Source of the DNA: DAOUAE01 sp034433795 | Lineage (GTDB): Bacteria; Chloroflexota; UBA6077; FW602-bin22; DAOUAE01 | DNA length: 55,112 nt | NCBI GenBank assembly: GCA_034433795.1 | Contig: DAOUAE010000031.1 | Span: 1-55,112 of the forward strand | Direction of reading: 5' to 3' | Part shown: piece after piece, positions 1-8,352 of the stretch | Position numbering within the stretch: the stretch's first letter is position 1 | Layout: every line of letters starts with the position of its first letter | Made by a program: the position numbers and the translations under genes | The notes under the pieces: model-generated | The model's database searches: none | What the model saw: only the letters and a program-made list of their open reading frames with translations | What the model was told of the DNA's origin: nothing

Positions 1-195
1 CCCCTTGTGGGGGTGACCTGGGTGCTGCTGTACCAGGAGGCGGCCGACCCGGTCAAGGGGCGGGCGCTGGCGGAGCTCTTCTGGTGGGTGCTTCACGAGG
101 GGCAGCGCTACGCCGCGCCGCCGGGGCTGGTGGAGCGGGGCGCGGCCAGACTGCGCCAGCTGACCCATCGCAGCCAGCCCCTGCTCTCGCGCTGA
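1..195 (+). CDS. pstS: Phosphate ABC transporter substrate-binding protein PstS, C-terminal end only
   Basis: Only the last 64 codons are in the window; the reading frame is open from base 1. The visible tail has the pattern typical of the PstS C-terminus: a strand ending TWVLLYQ, a helix with LAELFWWVLHEGQ, then a segment corresponding to the usual YxPLPxxV end (here YAAPPGLVERGAARLR). PstS is the exported protein that captures inorganic phosphate and delivers it to the PstCA channel. The assignment rests mostly on the neighbours, since pstC begins 13 bases downstream on the same strand and pstA, pstB and phoU follow. The signal peptide and phosphate-binding residues lie upstream of the window and cannot be judged. 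Confidence 0.8.
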   Translation, partial: PLVGVTWVLLYQEAADPVKGRALAELFWWVLHEGQRYAAPPGLVERGAARLRQLTHRSQPLLSR

Positions 196-208
196 TGGGG
201 AGTGCACC

Positions 209-1162
209 GTGCTGATGACAGGCTATCAGTGGCTGCAGGCGACGACGAACAGTCTGGGCGACCGGCTCTTCCGGCGTCTCAGCTGGGGAGCCACCCTGCT
301 GGTCGCCGGGCTGGCCCTGCTCATCGGGCTGGCGCTGGCGGTCGAGGCCTGGCCGGCGGTCCAGACCTTCGGGCCGGGCTTTCTGGTGAGCACGATCTGG
401 GATCCGGTGGCCGGTCGATTCGGGGCTCTGCCGTTTCTCTACGGCACCCTGGTGAGTTCAGCCCTGGCCCTGCTCATCGCCGGGCCGCTCAGCCTGGGGG
501 CGGCCATCTACCTGGCCGAGATCGCCCCGCCGCGCCTGCGCACCGTCGCCGGTTTCCTCATCGAACTGCTGGCGGCCATCCCCAGTGTGGTCTACGGACT
601 GTGGGGTATCTTCGTCCTGGCCCCGGTCCTGCGCGCGACCGTTCAGCCGTTTCTGAGCGCCACGCTGGGCTTTCTGCCCCTCTTTCAGGGGCCGTACTTC
701 GGGGTAGGGCTGCTGACGGCTGGCGTGCTCCTGGCGATTATGATCATCCCGACGATCACCGCCATCGCCCGCGACGTGCTGCTGGCGGTGCCCACCGATC
801 AGCGCGAGGGGATGCTGGCCCTGGGGGCGACCCGCTGGGAGGTGGTCCGCTACGTCGTCCTGCCCTACGCCCGGTCGGGGATCGTCGGGGCCCTGATCCT
901 GGGACTGGGCCGGGCGCTGGGGGAGACCATGGCCGTGACCATGGTCATCGGCAACCGACCGATCATCTCGGCCTCGCTCTTCTCCCCCGGCTACACCATG
1001 GCGGCGGTCATCGCCAACGAGTTCGCCGAGGCCACCGACGACCTTTACCTGGCGGCGCTGCTGGAGATCGGGCTGCTCCTCTTCCTAGTGACGCTGCTCC
1101 TTAACATCGTGGCCCGACTGCTGGTCTGGCGGGTGGCGGTCGGGCCGATGGGAGGGGAATGA
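209..1162 (+). CDS. pstC: Phosphate ABC transporter permease PstC
   Basis: This 317-residue inner-membrane protein forms half of the phosphate channel. It has about six hydrophobic segments, the first near residues 28-48. The cytoplasmic coupling loop that docks on PstB is visible around REGMLALGATRWEVVRYVVLP, the binding-protein-dependent transport signature with a conserved Gly and LP. LGLGRALGETMAVTMVIG near residues 230-247 is characteristic of PstC. The start is taken as GTG at 209; an ATG two codons later is an alternative. The last four bases (ATGA) overlap the start of pstA, suggesting coupled translation. Length is normal for the family. Confidence 0.95.
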   Translation: MLMTGYQWLQATTNSLGDRLFRRLSWGATLLVAGLALLIGLALAVEAWPAVQTFGPGFLVSTIWDPVAGRFGALPFLYGTLVSSALALLIAGPLSLGAAIYLAEIAPPRLRTVAGFLIELLAAIPSVVYGLWGIFVLAPVLRATVQPFLSATLGFLPLFQGPYFGVGLLTAGVLLAIMIIPTITAIARDVLLAVPTDQREGMLALGATRWEVVRYVVLPYARSGIVGALILGLGRALGETMAVTMVIGNRPIISASLFSPGYTMAAVIANEFAEATDDLYLAALLEIGLLLFLVTLLLNIVARLLVWRVAVGPMGGE

Positions 1163-2004
1163 TGGAGGGCTACAGGCGACGCCGGCTGGTCGACCGGCTG
1201 ATGACCGGGCTGACCTTTCTGGCCACCGCCCTGGCGGTGCTTTTCCTGATCAGCGTCCTGGGCTACGTGGTGGTCCAGGGCCTGCCGGGTCTGAACCTCG
1301 ACCTCTTTACCAGCACGCCCCGGCCGGTGGGCGAACCGGGCGGTGGAATGGCCAACGCCATGGTCGGCAGCCTGTATCTCGTGTTCCTGGCCTGCCTGTT
1401 CGGTCTGCCCCTGGGGATTCTCACCGGGGTTTTTCTCAGCGAGTACGGCGGTCGCTGGCTGGCCCCGCTGGCGCGCTTTGTGATCGACGTTCTGACCGGT
1501 CTCCCTTCGATCATCGTTGGGCTCTTTGTCTACGCGGTGGTGGTGCGGCCGCTGGAGACCTTCTCGGCCCTGGCCGGGGGGCTGGCCCTCGGGATCCTGA
1601 TGATCCCGACGGTGGCCCGGACGACCGAGGAGATGCTGCGCCTGGTGCCGCTGGACCTGCGCGAGGCCGCCCTGGCGCTGGGCATTCGTCAGTGGCGCAC
1701 GATCGTCAGCGTCGTCATCCCCACGGCGCTGAGCGGCATTGTCACCGGCTCGATCCTGGCCATCGCGCGGGTGGGTGGCGAGACGGCGCCGCTGCTCTTC
1801 ACCGCCTTTGGCAATCGTGACTGGAACTTCGACCCCCTTCAGCCGACGGCGGCGCTGACCTTGCAGATCTTCACCTACGCCATCTCACCCTATGAGGAGT
1901 GGCACCGCCAGGCCTGGGCCGGCGCGCTGGTGCTGATGGTGGCCATCCTGGGGCTCAACATCGCGACCCGGCTGGCGGCCCGGGGGCACTGGCGACCCTG
2001 GTAG
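1159..2004 (+). CDS. pstA: Phosphate ABC transporter permease PstA
   Basis: This 281-residue protein is the second channel subunit of the Pst importer. An N-terminal transmembrane helix (about residues 14-38) is followed by a periplasmic loop and then five more hydrophobic segments. The EAA-type loop reads LREAALALGIRQWRTIVSVV followed by IPTALSGI. The stretch IARVGGETAPLLFTAFGN is diagnostic of PstA. The start ATG overlaps the pstC stop by four bases and a GGAGGGG Shine-Dalgarno precedes it. The next gene, pstB, begins 20 bases after the stop. Confidence 0.95.
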   Translation: MMEGYRRRRLVDRLMTGLTFLATALAVLFLISVLGYVVVQGLPGLNLDLFTSTPRPVGEPGGGMANAMVGSLYLVFLACLFGLPLGILTGVFLSEYGGRWLAPLARFVIDVLTGLPSIIVGLFVYAVVVRPLETFSALAGGLALGILMIPTVARTTEEMLRLVPLDLREAALALGIRQWRTIVSVVIPTALSGIVTGSILAIARVGGETAPLLFTAFGNRDWNFDPLQPTAALTLQIFTYAISPYEEWHRQAWAGALVLMVAILGLNIATRLAARGHWRPW

Positions 2005-2024
2005 GGTGTGAAGGGAGCACGAGC

Positions 2025-2816
2025 GTGACCACGGCCACGCGCACGCCCAAAGGGATTCGGGTCGAACGGCTCAACGCCGGCTACGGCCGGCAACAGGTCC
2101 TGCGCGACATCACTCTGGAGTTCGCCCCCGGTCAGGTCACGGCCCTGATCGGACCGTCGGGCTCCGGCAAATCGACCCTCATCCGCTGCCTCAACCGTCT
2201 GCACGAGATCCTGCCCGGCGCCTGGGTGAGGGGCAAGGTGCTGCTGGATGGCATGGACGTCTACGCGCCCGGGGTGGACCCGGCCCTGGTCCGCCGGCGC
2301 ATCGGCATGGTCTTTCAGCGGCCCAATCCCTTCCCAACAATGAGCATTTTTGATAATGTGGCGGCGGGATTGAAACTGGTCGGTGGCTACGACCGGCGCC
2401 GACTGGCCGAGATCGTCGAGCAGAGCCTGCGGCGGGCGGCCCTCTGGGACGAGGTCAAGGACCGGCTCCACCAGCCCGGAACCGCCCTCTCCGGGGGGCA
2501 GCAGCAGCGGCTCTGCATCGCCCGGGCCCTGGCCGTCGGCCCGGAGGTCCTGCTGATGGATGAGCCGGCCAGCGCCCTGGACCCGGCCTCGACGCTGCGG
2601 ATCGAGGCGCTGATGCGCGAACTCTGTCGGGAGGTGACGATCGTCGTCGTGACCCACAACATGCAGCAGGCCGCCCGCGTCTCGGATTACACCGGGCTGC
2701 TCCTGCCGGGGCCAGACCGGGTGGCCGAACTGGTCGAGTTCGGGCCGACGAGTCAGATCTTCACCACCCCGCGCGACCGGCGGACCGAGGACTACATCAC
2801 CGGCCGGTTAGGGTAA
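2025..2816 (+). CDS. pstB: Phosphate ABC transporter ATPase PstB
   Basis: This 263-residue cytoplasmic ATPase powers PstCA. All motor motifs are present: Walker A GPSGSGKST, a Q-loop in MVFQRPNPFPTMSIFDNV, signature LSGGQQQRLCIARAL, Walker B VLLMDEPASALD, and the switch histidine in VVVTHNM. The segment FQRPNPFP and the C-terminal FTTPRDRRTEDYITGRLG mark PstB rather than other ABC ATPases. The frame is open further upstream into pstA. GTG at 2025 was chosen because family homology begins there and it sits just after the pstA stop with GAAGGGAG upstream. It is the fourth gene of the operon. Confidence 0.95.
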   Translation: MTTATRTPKGIRVERLNAGYGRQQVLRDITLEFAPGQVTALIGPSGSGKSTLIRCLNRLHEILPGAWVRGKVLLDGMDVYAPGVDPALVRRRIGMVFQRPNPFPTMSIFDNVAAGLKLVGGYDRRRLAEIVEQSLRRAALWDEVKDRLHQPGTALSGGQQQRLCIARALAVGPEVLLMDEPASALDPASTLRIEALMRELCREVTIVVVTHNMQQAARVSDYTGLLLPGPDRVAELVEFGPTSQIFTTPRDRRTEDYITGRLG

Positions 2817-2861
2817 GAGACGGTGCCGAAAGGGCACCCGGCACCCACCGAAGGAGGAGCC

Positions 2862-3578
2862 ATGGCGGGTATCAGGGCCGTGTTCGACCAGAAACTGGCC
2901 GACCTCCAGCAGGACATCCTGGCGCTGGGCCGAATGGCCGACCGGGCCATCGCCCGGTCGATCGAGGCGCTCCGCCAGCGCGACCTGGCGGAGGCGCGAC
3001 GGATCATCGCCGACGACCAGGAGATCAACCGGAAACGGTACGAGATCGAGGAGAAGGCGCTCCTGCTCATCGCCACGCAGCAGCCGATGGCCTCGGACCT
3101 GCGCAAGATCGCCGCCGTCCTCTACATCGCCACCGAACTGGAACGGATCGCCGACCACGCCAAGGGCAACGCCAAGATCAATCTCCTTATGGGCAAGGAG
3201 CCGCTCCTCAAGCCCCTGGTGGACATCCCGCGCATGGCCGACAAGTGCCGGGAGATGCTCCGCCGGAGCCTGGAGGCCTTCATCGCCCACGACGCCGAGG
3301 CCGCCATTCAGATCGCCGCCGAAGACGACGAGGTCGACGCCCTCTACAACCAGGTCTACCACGAACTCCTCGGCTTTATGATCCGCGATCCGAACACGAT
3401 CCAGCGGGCCACGCTCCTGCTCTGGGTCAGCCACAACCTGGAGCGCATTGCCGACCGGGTGACCAATATCTGCGAACGGGTGGTCTTTATGGTGACCGGC
3501 CGGCTGGTCGAACTGGAGGGTCGGATCGAGGGACTCCAGCTCGAGCCCGAGGACAGCACCACCTCTCCCACGCAGTAG
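2862..3578 (+). CDS. phoU: Phosphate signalling and transport regulator PhoU
   Basis: This 238-residue, all-helical protein has the two repeated three-helix PhoU bundles. Each carries the metal-binding acidic signature: ELERIADHAKGNAK in the first repeat and NLERIADRVTNICERVVF in the second. PhoU restrains the Pst transporter and signals phosphate sufficiency to the PhoR kinase. No phoR or phoB lies beside it here. The start is ATG 2862, preceded by AAGGAGGAG at the right distance; an in-frame start at 2823 lacks such a site. The 45-base gap after pstB contains no terminator, so it probably belongs to the pst operon. Confidence 0.95.
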   Translation: MAGIRAVFDQKLADLQQDILALGRMADRAIARSIEALRQRDLAEARRIIADDQEINRKRYEIEEKALLLIATQQPMASDLRKIAAVLYIATELERIADHAKGNAKINLLMGKEPLLKPLVDIPRMADKCREMLRRSLEAFIAHDAEAAIQIAAEDDEVDALYNQVYHELLGFMIRDPNTIQRATLLLWVSHNLERIADRVTNICERVVFMVTGRLVELEGRIEGLQLEPEDSTTSPTQ

Positions 3579-3639
3579 CGCCCCCTCCAGCCCCACCACC
3601 TGAACCGGTATGGTCTGCGCCTTTCATCCTGGAGGGAAG

Positions 3640-4458
3640 ATGAGCGACTGGCTGAGCGCCGATGTTCTGGTGAATGGTCTGCGTCTCCACTACTACCGGA
3701 CCAGTGGGGCCAGGCCGCCGGTGGTCCTGGCCCACGGAGCCACCGACGATGGCCTCTGCTGGACCGCCCTGGCCCGGGTCCTGGAGTCAGACTACGACGT
3801 GATCATGCCCGACGCTCGGGGGCACGGCCTCTCCGCAGCGCCGACTGAGGGCTACGATGCCGCCACCCAGGCGGCCGACCTGGCCGGGCTCATCCAGGCT
3901 CTGGACCTCGAGCGGCCGGTGGTCATCGGGCACTCGATGGGAGCGCGGACAGCCCTCTACCTGGCGGCCGGCTACCCCGATCTCGTCCGGGGAGTGGGTC
4001 TGGAGGACCCACCCTTCTGGCACCCCAACGCCCAGCCCGACGAGGCCGAGCGGGCTGCCCGCCTGGCCCGGCTGCGCCAGGCGGCCACAGAGTCCCGGCA
4101 GCTGGACCGCGCCACGCTCATCGCCCGCTGTCGTGAGCAGAACCCGGCCTGGTCCATGGCGGAGGTCGAGCCCTGGGCGGCGGCCAAGCAACGGGTCAGC
4201 CCTCAGTTTCTGGCGGCGCTGGGCGCGCCCGAGCCGACGCCATGGTGGGAGGTCCTGCCCCGAGTCCGCTGCCCGCTCCTGCTTATCACCGGCGATCCGG
4301 AGCGAGGGGCCATCGTCACTCCGGAGACCGCCGCCGAGGCGGTCCGGCGCCAGCCCCGGCTGCAGGTGGTCCGGATCGCCGGGGCCGGGCACAGCGTTCG
4401 ACGCGACCGCTTCGGGCCGTATCTGGAGGCGATCCGGAGCTTCCTGGCCACCGTGTAG
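3640..4458 (+). CDS. Alpha/beta hydrolase
   Basis: This 272-residue soluble alpha/beta-fold hydrolase has a complete catalytic triad. Ser99 lies in the nucleophile elbow GHSMGAR, Asp219 in LLLITGDPERG, and His251 in AGAGHSVRRD. The oxyanion-hole segment is AHGATDD at residues 31-37. The HG and GHGLS motifs resemble the broad esterase / C-C hydrolase group, but nothing fixes the substrate. A GGAGGG Shine-Dalgarno favours ATG 3640 over the in-frame ATG at 3610. It follows phoU by 61 bases with no obvious terminator, so it could be read through from the pst operon. Function beyond the fold is unknown. Confidence 0.85.
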   Translation: MSDWLSADVLVNGLRLHYYRTSGARPPVVLAHGATDDGLCWTALARVLESDYDVIMPDARGHGLSAAPTEGYDAATQAADLAGLIQALDLERPVVIGHSMGARTALYLAAGYPDLVRGVGLEDPPFWHPNAQPDEAERAARLARLRQAATESRQLDRATLIARCREQNPAWSMAEVEPWAAAKQRVSPQFLAALGAPEPTPWWEVLPRVRCPLLLITGDPERGAIVTPETAAEAVRRQPRLQVVRIAGAGHSVRRDRFGPYLEAIRSFLATV

Positions 4459-4523
4459 GGAGCCAGGCTGGCACGGCTTCTGCAGGCGCCGGCGGGCACA
4501 TCTGGTGCGGAGGTGTTGAGGGT

Positions 4524-4898
4524 ATGTGGGCCCGCTGGTACACTCAGATTGTGGGGATCGTGCTCACGCTGCTTGGGCTGTTCGGCTTCCTTATCGGTGA
4601 TGGACGACTGCTTTTCGACTTCGAGACCAGCGAGAACATCATCCATTTGATTCTGGGCGTGCTCGGGGTGGTCGTCGGCTTCTTTGTCACCGGCGACCGG
4701 CCGTCGGTCTGGTACGCCTACGGGGTGGGCGTCCTGCTGGTGCTGATCGGGCTGGTCGGTTTCTTCGACCCGACGGTCTTCGGGATCTACCCGGCGGTGG
4801 GGGTCAACATCGCCGATAACCTGCTCCACCTCATCGTCGGCGGTCTGGGTCTGGCGGCCGGCCTGGCCACCCGGCCGGTGCGGCCGGCGGCTGCCTGA
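4524..4898 (+). CDS. Small membrane protein with internal duplication (DUF4383-like)
   Basis: A 124-residue hydrophobic protein with four predicted transmembrane helices. The sequence falls into two similar halves. WYTQIVGIVLTLLGLFGF plus a later ENIIHLILGVLGVVVGF in the first half matches WYAYGVGVLLVLIGLVGF plus DNLLHLIVGGLGLAAGL in the second. The conserved N-(I/L)-(I/L)-H-L-I element recalls the DUF4383 family, found in many high-GC bacteria, whose function is unknown. The start is ATG 4524 with GGAGGTGTTGAGGG upstream. A strong terminator follows 32 bases after the stop. The family link is by pattern only. Confidence 0.7.
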   Translation: MWARWYTQIVGIVLTLLGLFGFLIGDGRLLFDFETSENIIHLILGVLGVVVGFFVTGDRPSVWYAYGVGVLLVLIGLVGFFDPTVFGIYPAVGVNIADNLLHLIVGGLGLAAGLATRPVRPAAA

Positions 4899-4930
4899 TC
4901 GCACCCGGGACCGGTCGAGCACGATCCCCG

Positions 4931-4965
4931 GCCCGCGGACCGGTTCCGGTCCGCGGGCCTTTTTG
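4931..4965 (+). terminator. Rho-independent terminator
   Basis: A perfect 12-bp stem (GCCCGCGGACCG and its complement) with a GTTC loop is followed by CTTTTT. It closes the pst / hydrolase / membrane-protein block before the sugar transporter promoter. Confidence 0.92.
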
Positions 4966-4994
4966 GAGCCGGATAAAAGGGAAGCGGCCGCCTC

Positions 4995-5023
4995 TTGCCA
5001 CTGTTGCCCGGCTATGCTAGACT
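4995..5023 (+). promoter_or_regulatory. Predicted sigma-70 promoter of the first ABC importer operon
   Basis: TTGCCA (4995-5000), a 17-base spacer and TAGACT (5018-5023), with TGC directly before the -10. The string TATGCTAGACT is identical to the -10 region of the rpoB promoter at 43767-43777. The predicted start point is about 50 bases before the first gene. Confidence 0.65.
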
Positions 5024-5081
5024 TAGACCGCGTGAGCAAGATAAGGGAGCGTCTTCCCTCTGGACGTGCACAGGAGGGGCT

Positions 5082-6011
5082 ATGGCCAGGGCTCTCCGGG
5101 CGGGCGCGGTGGCGGTGCCGCGCCGGTCGCTGTTTGGACGCGACTGGCAGCTGGGGTTTCTGCTGACGGCCCCGGTGATGGCCGTTCTCGTCGGACTCAT
5201 CGCCTATCCGTTCATTTCGGCGGTCCTCTTCTCGCTGCAGGATATCAAGGTCGGCGGTCAGGGGCGGTTCATCGGACTGGAGAACTACCGGACGCTGCTC
5301 TTCGGCGCTGAGCGCGCGCGCTTTTTCAACAGCGTCTGGGTGAGCATCATCTACACCGGCGGGGCGCTGCTGGGCAAGTTCGTTCTGGGCTTAACCTGCG
5401 CGCTCATCCTCAACAGCGCGATTAAGGCCCGTAATTTCTGGCGCGGACTGCTCTTTCTGCCCTGGACGATCCCGGGGGTGGTGAGCGCCTACGCCTGGAA
5501 ATGGATCTACGATGATATGCGCGGCGTGCTGAATGTGCAACTGGCCAACCTGGGCCTCATTCAGCAGCCGATCCTCTGGCTGAGCGATATCAATATCGCC
5601 ATGTGGGCGCTCCTGGCGGCGGTGATCTGGCAGGGCACGCCGTTCTGGATCATGACCTTTCTGGCCGGGCTGCAGTCGATCCCGCAGGAGCTTTACGAGG
5701 CGGCCCAGATCGATGGGGCCAGCACCGCCCAGAGCTTCCTCTACATCACCCTGCCCAGCCTGCGGAATGTTATCATTGTGACCTTCATGCTCTCCTCGAT
5801 CTGGACGGCCAACAGTGTTCAGTACGTGTACATTCTGACCCAGGGTGGGCCGGCCAACGCCACCGAGACCTTCCCGATGCTGGCTCTCATCTGGGGTATC
5901 CGCTCGTACAATATCGGGATGGGAGCGACCGTACCGCTCCTTTTCTTCCCCATCTTTGCGATCTTCATCTACTTCCTGAGCAAGCGGCTGCTCCAGGAGG
6001 GCGAGGCGTGA
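5082..6011 (+). CDS. Carbohydrate ABC transporter permease, MalF/UgpA type
   Basis: This 309-residue inner-membrane permease has six predicted transmembrane helices, the first near residues 24-48. The EAA loop that contacts the ATPase reads QELYEAAQIDGASTAQSF followed by the conserved LP. Members of this family form heterodimers with a MalG-type partner, which here is the next gene (overlap GTGA). The substrate cannot be read from the permease; lipoprotein-type binding protein context suggests a sugar or polyol. ATG 5082 follows CAGGAGGGG. The in-frame codons further upstream lie within or before the predicted promoter and are unlikely to be translated. Confidence 0.92.
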   Translation: MARALRAGAVAVPRRSLFGRDWQLGFLLTAPVMAVLVGLIAYPFISAVLFSLQDIKVGGQGRFIGLENYRTLLFGAERARFFNSVWVSIIYTGGALLGKFVLGLTCALILNSAIKARNFWRGLLFLPWTIPGVVSAYAWKWIYDDMRGVLNVQLANLGLIQQPILWLSDINIAMWALLAAVIWQGTPFWIMTFLAGLQSIPQELYEAAQIDGASTAQSFLYITLPSLRNVIIVTFMLSSIWTANSVQYVYILTQGGPANATETFPMLALIWGIRSYNIGMGATVPLLFFPIFAIFIYFLSKRLLQEGEA

Positions 6012-6883
6012 GCGAGCACGGCTGGCGGACCTGGCCGGTCATCGGCTATCTGGCCCGGAAGAACCGGGGCTACTATCTCCTGGGCTACCTCATTCTGCTT
6101 GTCTACGGTCTCTGGACGATCCTGCCCATCTACTGGATGCTGGTGACCTCGGTCAAAAGCGACGCCGAGATGTACACCGCCGGGGCCAATCTCCTGCCGG
6201 TGACGTTCACCCTGAGCCACTACTACAGCACGTTCTTCCAGTCGGCCTTTCCCCGGCAGCTGCTGAACAGTTTCATCGTCTCGACCACCACCACGCTGAT
6301 GGCGGTGGTCTTCGGCGCGATGGCCGGCTACGCGCTGACCCGTCTGCGCTTCCTGGGTCGGACGGTGATCGCGCGCCTGCTGGTCTACTCCTATCTGGCG
6401 CCGGGCTCGATTCTCTTCATCCCGATCTTCGCCCTGATGGTCATGTACGGCCTCTGGAACACCCTCCACGGTCTGAGCCTGGCCTACCTGACCTTCACGG
6501 TGCCGTTCTGCACCTGGATGCTGATGGGCTATTTCAAGAGCATTCCCCTCGAGCTCGAAGAGGCGGCGCTGGTGGATGGGGCCAGCCGCTGGACGGTGCT
6601 GTGGCGGATCGTGCTCCCGCTTTCGGCGCCGGCCCTGGTGGTGGTGGCGGTCTTCTCGTTCACCAACTCCTGGAATGAGTTCCTGCTGGCGCTGGTTCTG
6701 GTCCAGAAAAAGGAGGTGATGACCGCGACCGTCGGTCTGACCTTCTTCCAGGTGGCGGACCTGTTCTTCTGGGGGGCGATGATGGCCGCCTCGACGGTCA
6801 TGGCGCTCCCGCCGCTGCTCCTCTATATCATCGGCCAACGTTGGGTGATCTCGGGCTGGACGCTGGGCGCGGTGAAGAGCTAG
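6008..6883 (+). CDS. Carbohydrate ABC transporter permease, MalG/UgpE type
   Basis: This 291-residue second permease starts at GTG 6008, which overlaps the stop of the previous gene by four bases. The N-terminal helix (about 22-42) is followed by the periplasmic segment typical of MalG (ILPIYWMLVTSVKSDAEM). The coupling loop reads LELEEAALVDGASRWTVLWR and then IVLPLSAPAL. Six helices are predicted. The same frame is open upstream for about 400 bases, but that part is an out-of-frame reading of the first permease. A 35-base leader with a good ribosome site separates it from the binding protein gene. Confidence 0.92.
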   Translation: MSEHGWRTWPVIGYLARKNRGYYLLGYLILLVYGLWTILPIYWMLVTSVKSDAEMYTAGANLLPVTFTLSHYYSTFFQSAFPRQLLNSFIVSTTTTLMAVVFGAMAGYALTRLRFLGRTVIARLLVYSYLAPGSILFIPIFALMVMYGLWNTLHGLSLAYLTFTVPFCTWMLMGYFKSIPLELEEAALVDGASRWTVLWRIVLPLSAPALVVVAVFSFTNSWNEFLLALVLVQKKEVMTATVGLTFFQVADLFFWGAMMAASTVMALPPLLLYIIGQRWVISGWTLGAVKS

Positions 6884-6930
6884 GCCCGGCAGTCCGCTAA
6901 CAGGTTTTCGGGAAAGGAGTGGACGCAGCC

Positions 6931-8352
6931 ATGACGGTCTCGCCGAACCTTGCCCGTCGTCGTTTCCTGAAACTGGCCCTGGGAGGCGCAGCCCTCGGGC
7001 TGCTCGGGGCCTGCGCGCCGGCGGCGGCCCCGACGCCGACCCCGGCCCCGGCCAAACCGGCAGAGAAACCGGCCGAGAAGCCAGCCCAGCCAACGCCCAC
7101 GCCGGCGGCCCAGGCCAAGCCAGCCGCTCCCACCGGCGCCAAGGTCATCACCATCTGGCGGGGCACCGACTACAGCCCGCTGGTCAACCAGGGGCTGCGC
7201 GAGTTCTGGACCAGGTACGCCCAGGAGGCCAAGGTCGAGATCAATTTCGAGGAAAAGAGCGGCCAGTGGATGGATCAGCTGAATGCGGCCGTCCAGGCCG
7301 GGACGCCGCCGGATATCGTGGCCGCGTTCGACTACCAGGTCCAGTACTGGCGCGGTCAGGGGCAGGCGATCGATGTCAGCGACGTGGTCGCCAAGTACAA
7401 GAACGCCATGGGCGGCCTCTTCGACTACGTGGTGGCGACGGTCGGCTGGCAGGGCAAGTTCTACGGCGTGCCGCTGGCGGTCAACGCCTGGCCCTTCCAC
7501 GTGCGCCAGGACCTGATGGACAAGCACGGCTTCAAGTGGGCCCAGAGCTGGGATGAGTTCCGCCGCCAGGGCAAGGAGCTGACCCGGGCGCCGCAGTTCT
7601 ACGCCTACGGCTACTGTCTGGGCAAGATCAACGACACCAACAACCACTTCCTGGGCACGCTCTGGACGTTCGGCGGCGCCCTGCAGAAAGAGGACGGCTC
7701 GCTGGGGGCTTCAGCCAACGATCCGGCCTGGCTGGAGGCGCTGCGGCTGACCAAGGTGATGTACGAAGAGGACAAGATCATCCCGCCCGGCGCCATCAAC
7801 TGGACCGACGCCGATAACAACAACGCCTACCAGGGCGAGCAGATCGCCTGGACCTCGAATCCGACCAGCATCTACACCTGGCTGGAGAAGAACAAGCCCG
7901 AGCTGGCCAAGGCCACCAAGTTCTATCCCTACCCGAAGGGCCCGGCCGGGTCGTTCGGCCAGGTCGACGTCTGGTCGCACATTATCTTCAAGGCCAGCAA
8001 GGTCCAGGAGGAGGCCAAGGGCGCCCTGGAGTACGTCTTCAAGCCGGAGAACCACGCCAAGTACATCGAATTCGTCCAGGGCCGCTTCCTGCCGGTCTAC
8101 CGCGAACTGGTTGACGCTCCCTTCTGGAAGAAGAGCGAGGTCTACGCCGAGTACGCCAACATCGCCCGCAACGGGCGCATCATGGCCCACGCCGCCTCGC
8201 CGACCGCTCCCTACGCCGAGATCACGACCACGTTCCTCATCGGCGAGATGATGCAGGACCTGCTGGTCCGCAAACAGAAGCCGGAGGAGGCGCTGGCCAC
8301 CTTCGTCAAGCGGGCCCAGGCGATCTACGACAAGTACAAGGGCCAGCTCTAG
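6931..8352 (+). CDS. Extracellular solute-binding lipoprotein of a carbohydrate ABC importer
   Basis: This 473-residue binding protein (family 1, UgpB/MalE-like) begins with ARRRFLKLALGGAALGLLGAC. That is both a twin-arginine-like motif (RRRFLK) and a lipobox (LLGAC), so the protein is probably a membrane-tethered lipoprotein with the acylated Cys near residue 26. A Pro/Ala/Lys-rich linker of about 40 residues follows, then the globular domain, which starts at KVITIWRGTD. ATG 6931 has GAAAGGAG at proper spacing; GTG 6919 is too close to that site. The operon contains no ATPase gene, so a shared MsmX/MsiK-like ATPase must come from elsewhere. The last four bases overlap the end of the convergent gene. 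Confidence 0.9.
   Translation: MTVSPNLARRRFLKLALGGAALGLLGACAPAAAPTPTPAPAKPAEKPAEKPAQPTPTPAAQAKPAAPTGAKVITIWRGTDYSPLVNQGLREFWTRYAQEAKVEINFEEKSGQWMDQLNAAVQAGTPPDIVAAFDYQVQYWRGQGQAIDVSDVVAKYKNAMGGLFDYVVATVGWQGKFYGVPLAVNAWPFHVRQDLMDKHGFKWAQSWDEFRRQGKELTRAPQFYAYGYCLGKINDTNNHFLGTLWTFGGALQKEDGSLGASANDPAWLEALRLTKVMYEEDKIIPPGAINWTDADNNNAYQGEQIAWTSNPTSIYTWLEKNKPELAKATKFYPYPKGPAGSFGQVDVWSHIIFKASKVQEEAKGALEYVFKPENHAKYIEFVQGRFLPVYRELVDAPFWKKSEVYAEYANIARNGRIMAHAASPTAPYAEITTTFLIGEMMQDLLVRKQKPEEALATFVKRAQAIYDKYKGQL

Noticed and set aside
4469..4484. Sigma-54-like box TGGCACGGCTTCTGCA before the small membrane protein gene
   Set aside because: One mismatch to the consensus and no enhancer-binding protein gene nearby. 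Chloroflexota generally lack sigma-54 as far as I know, so chance is more likely in GC-rich DNA.
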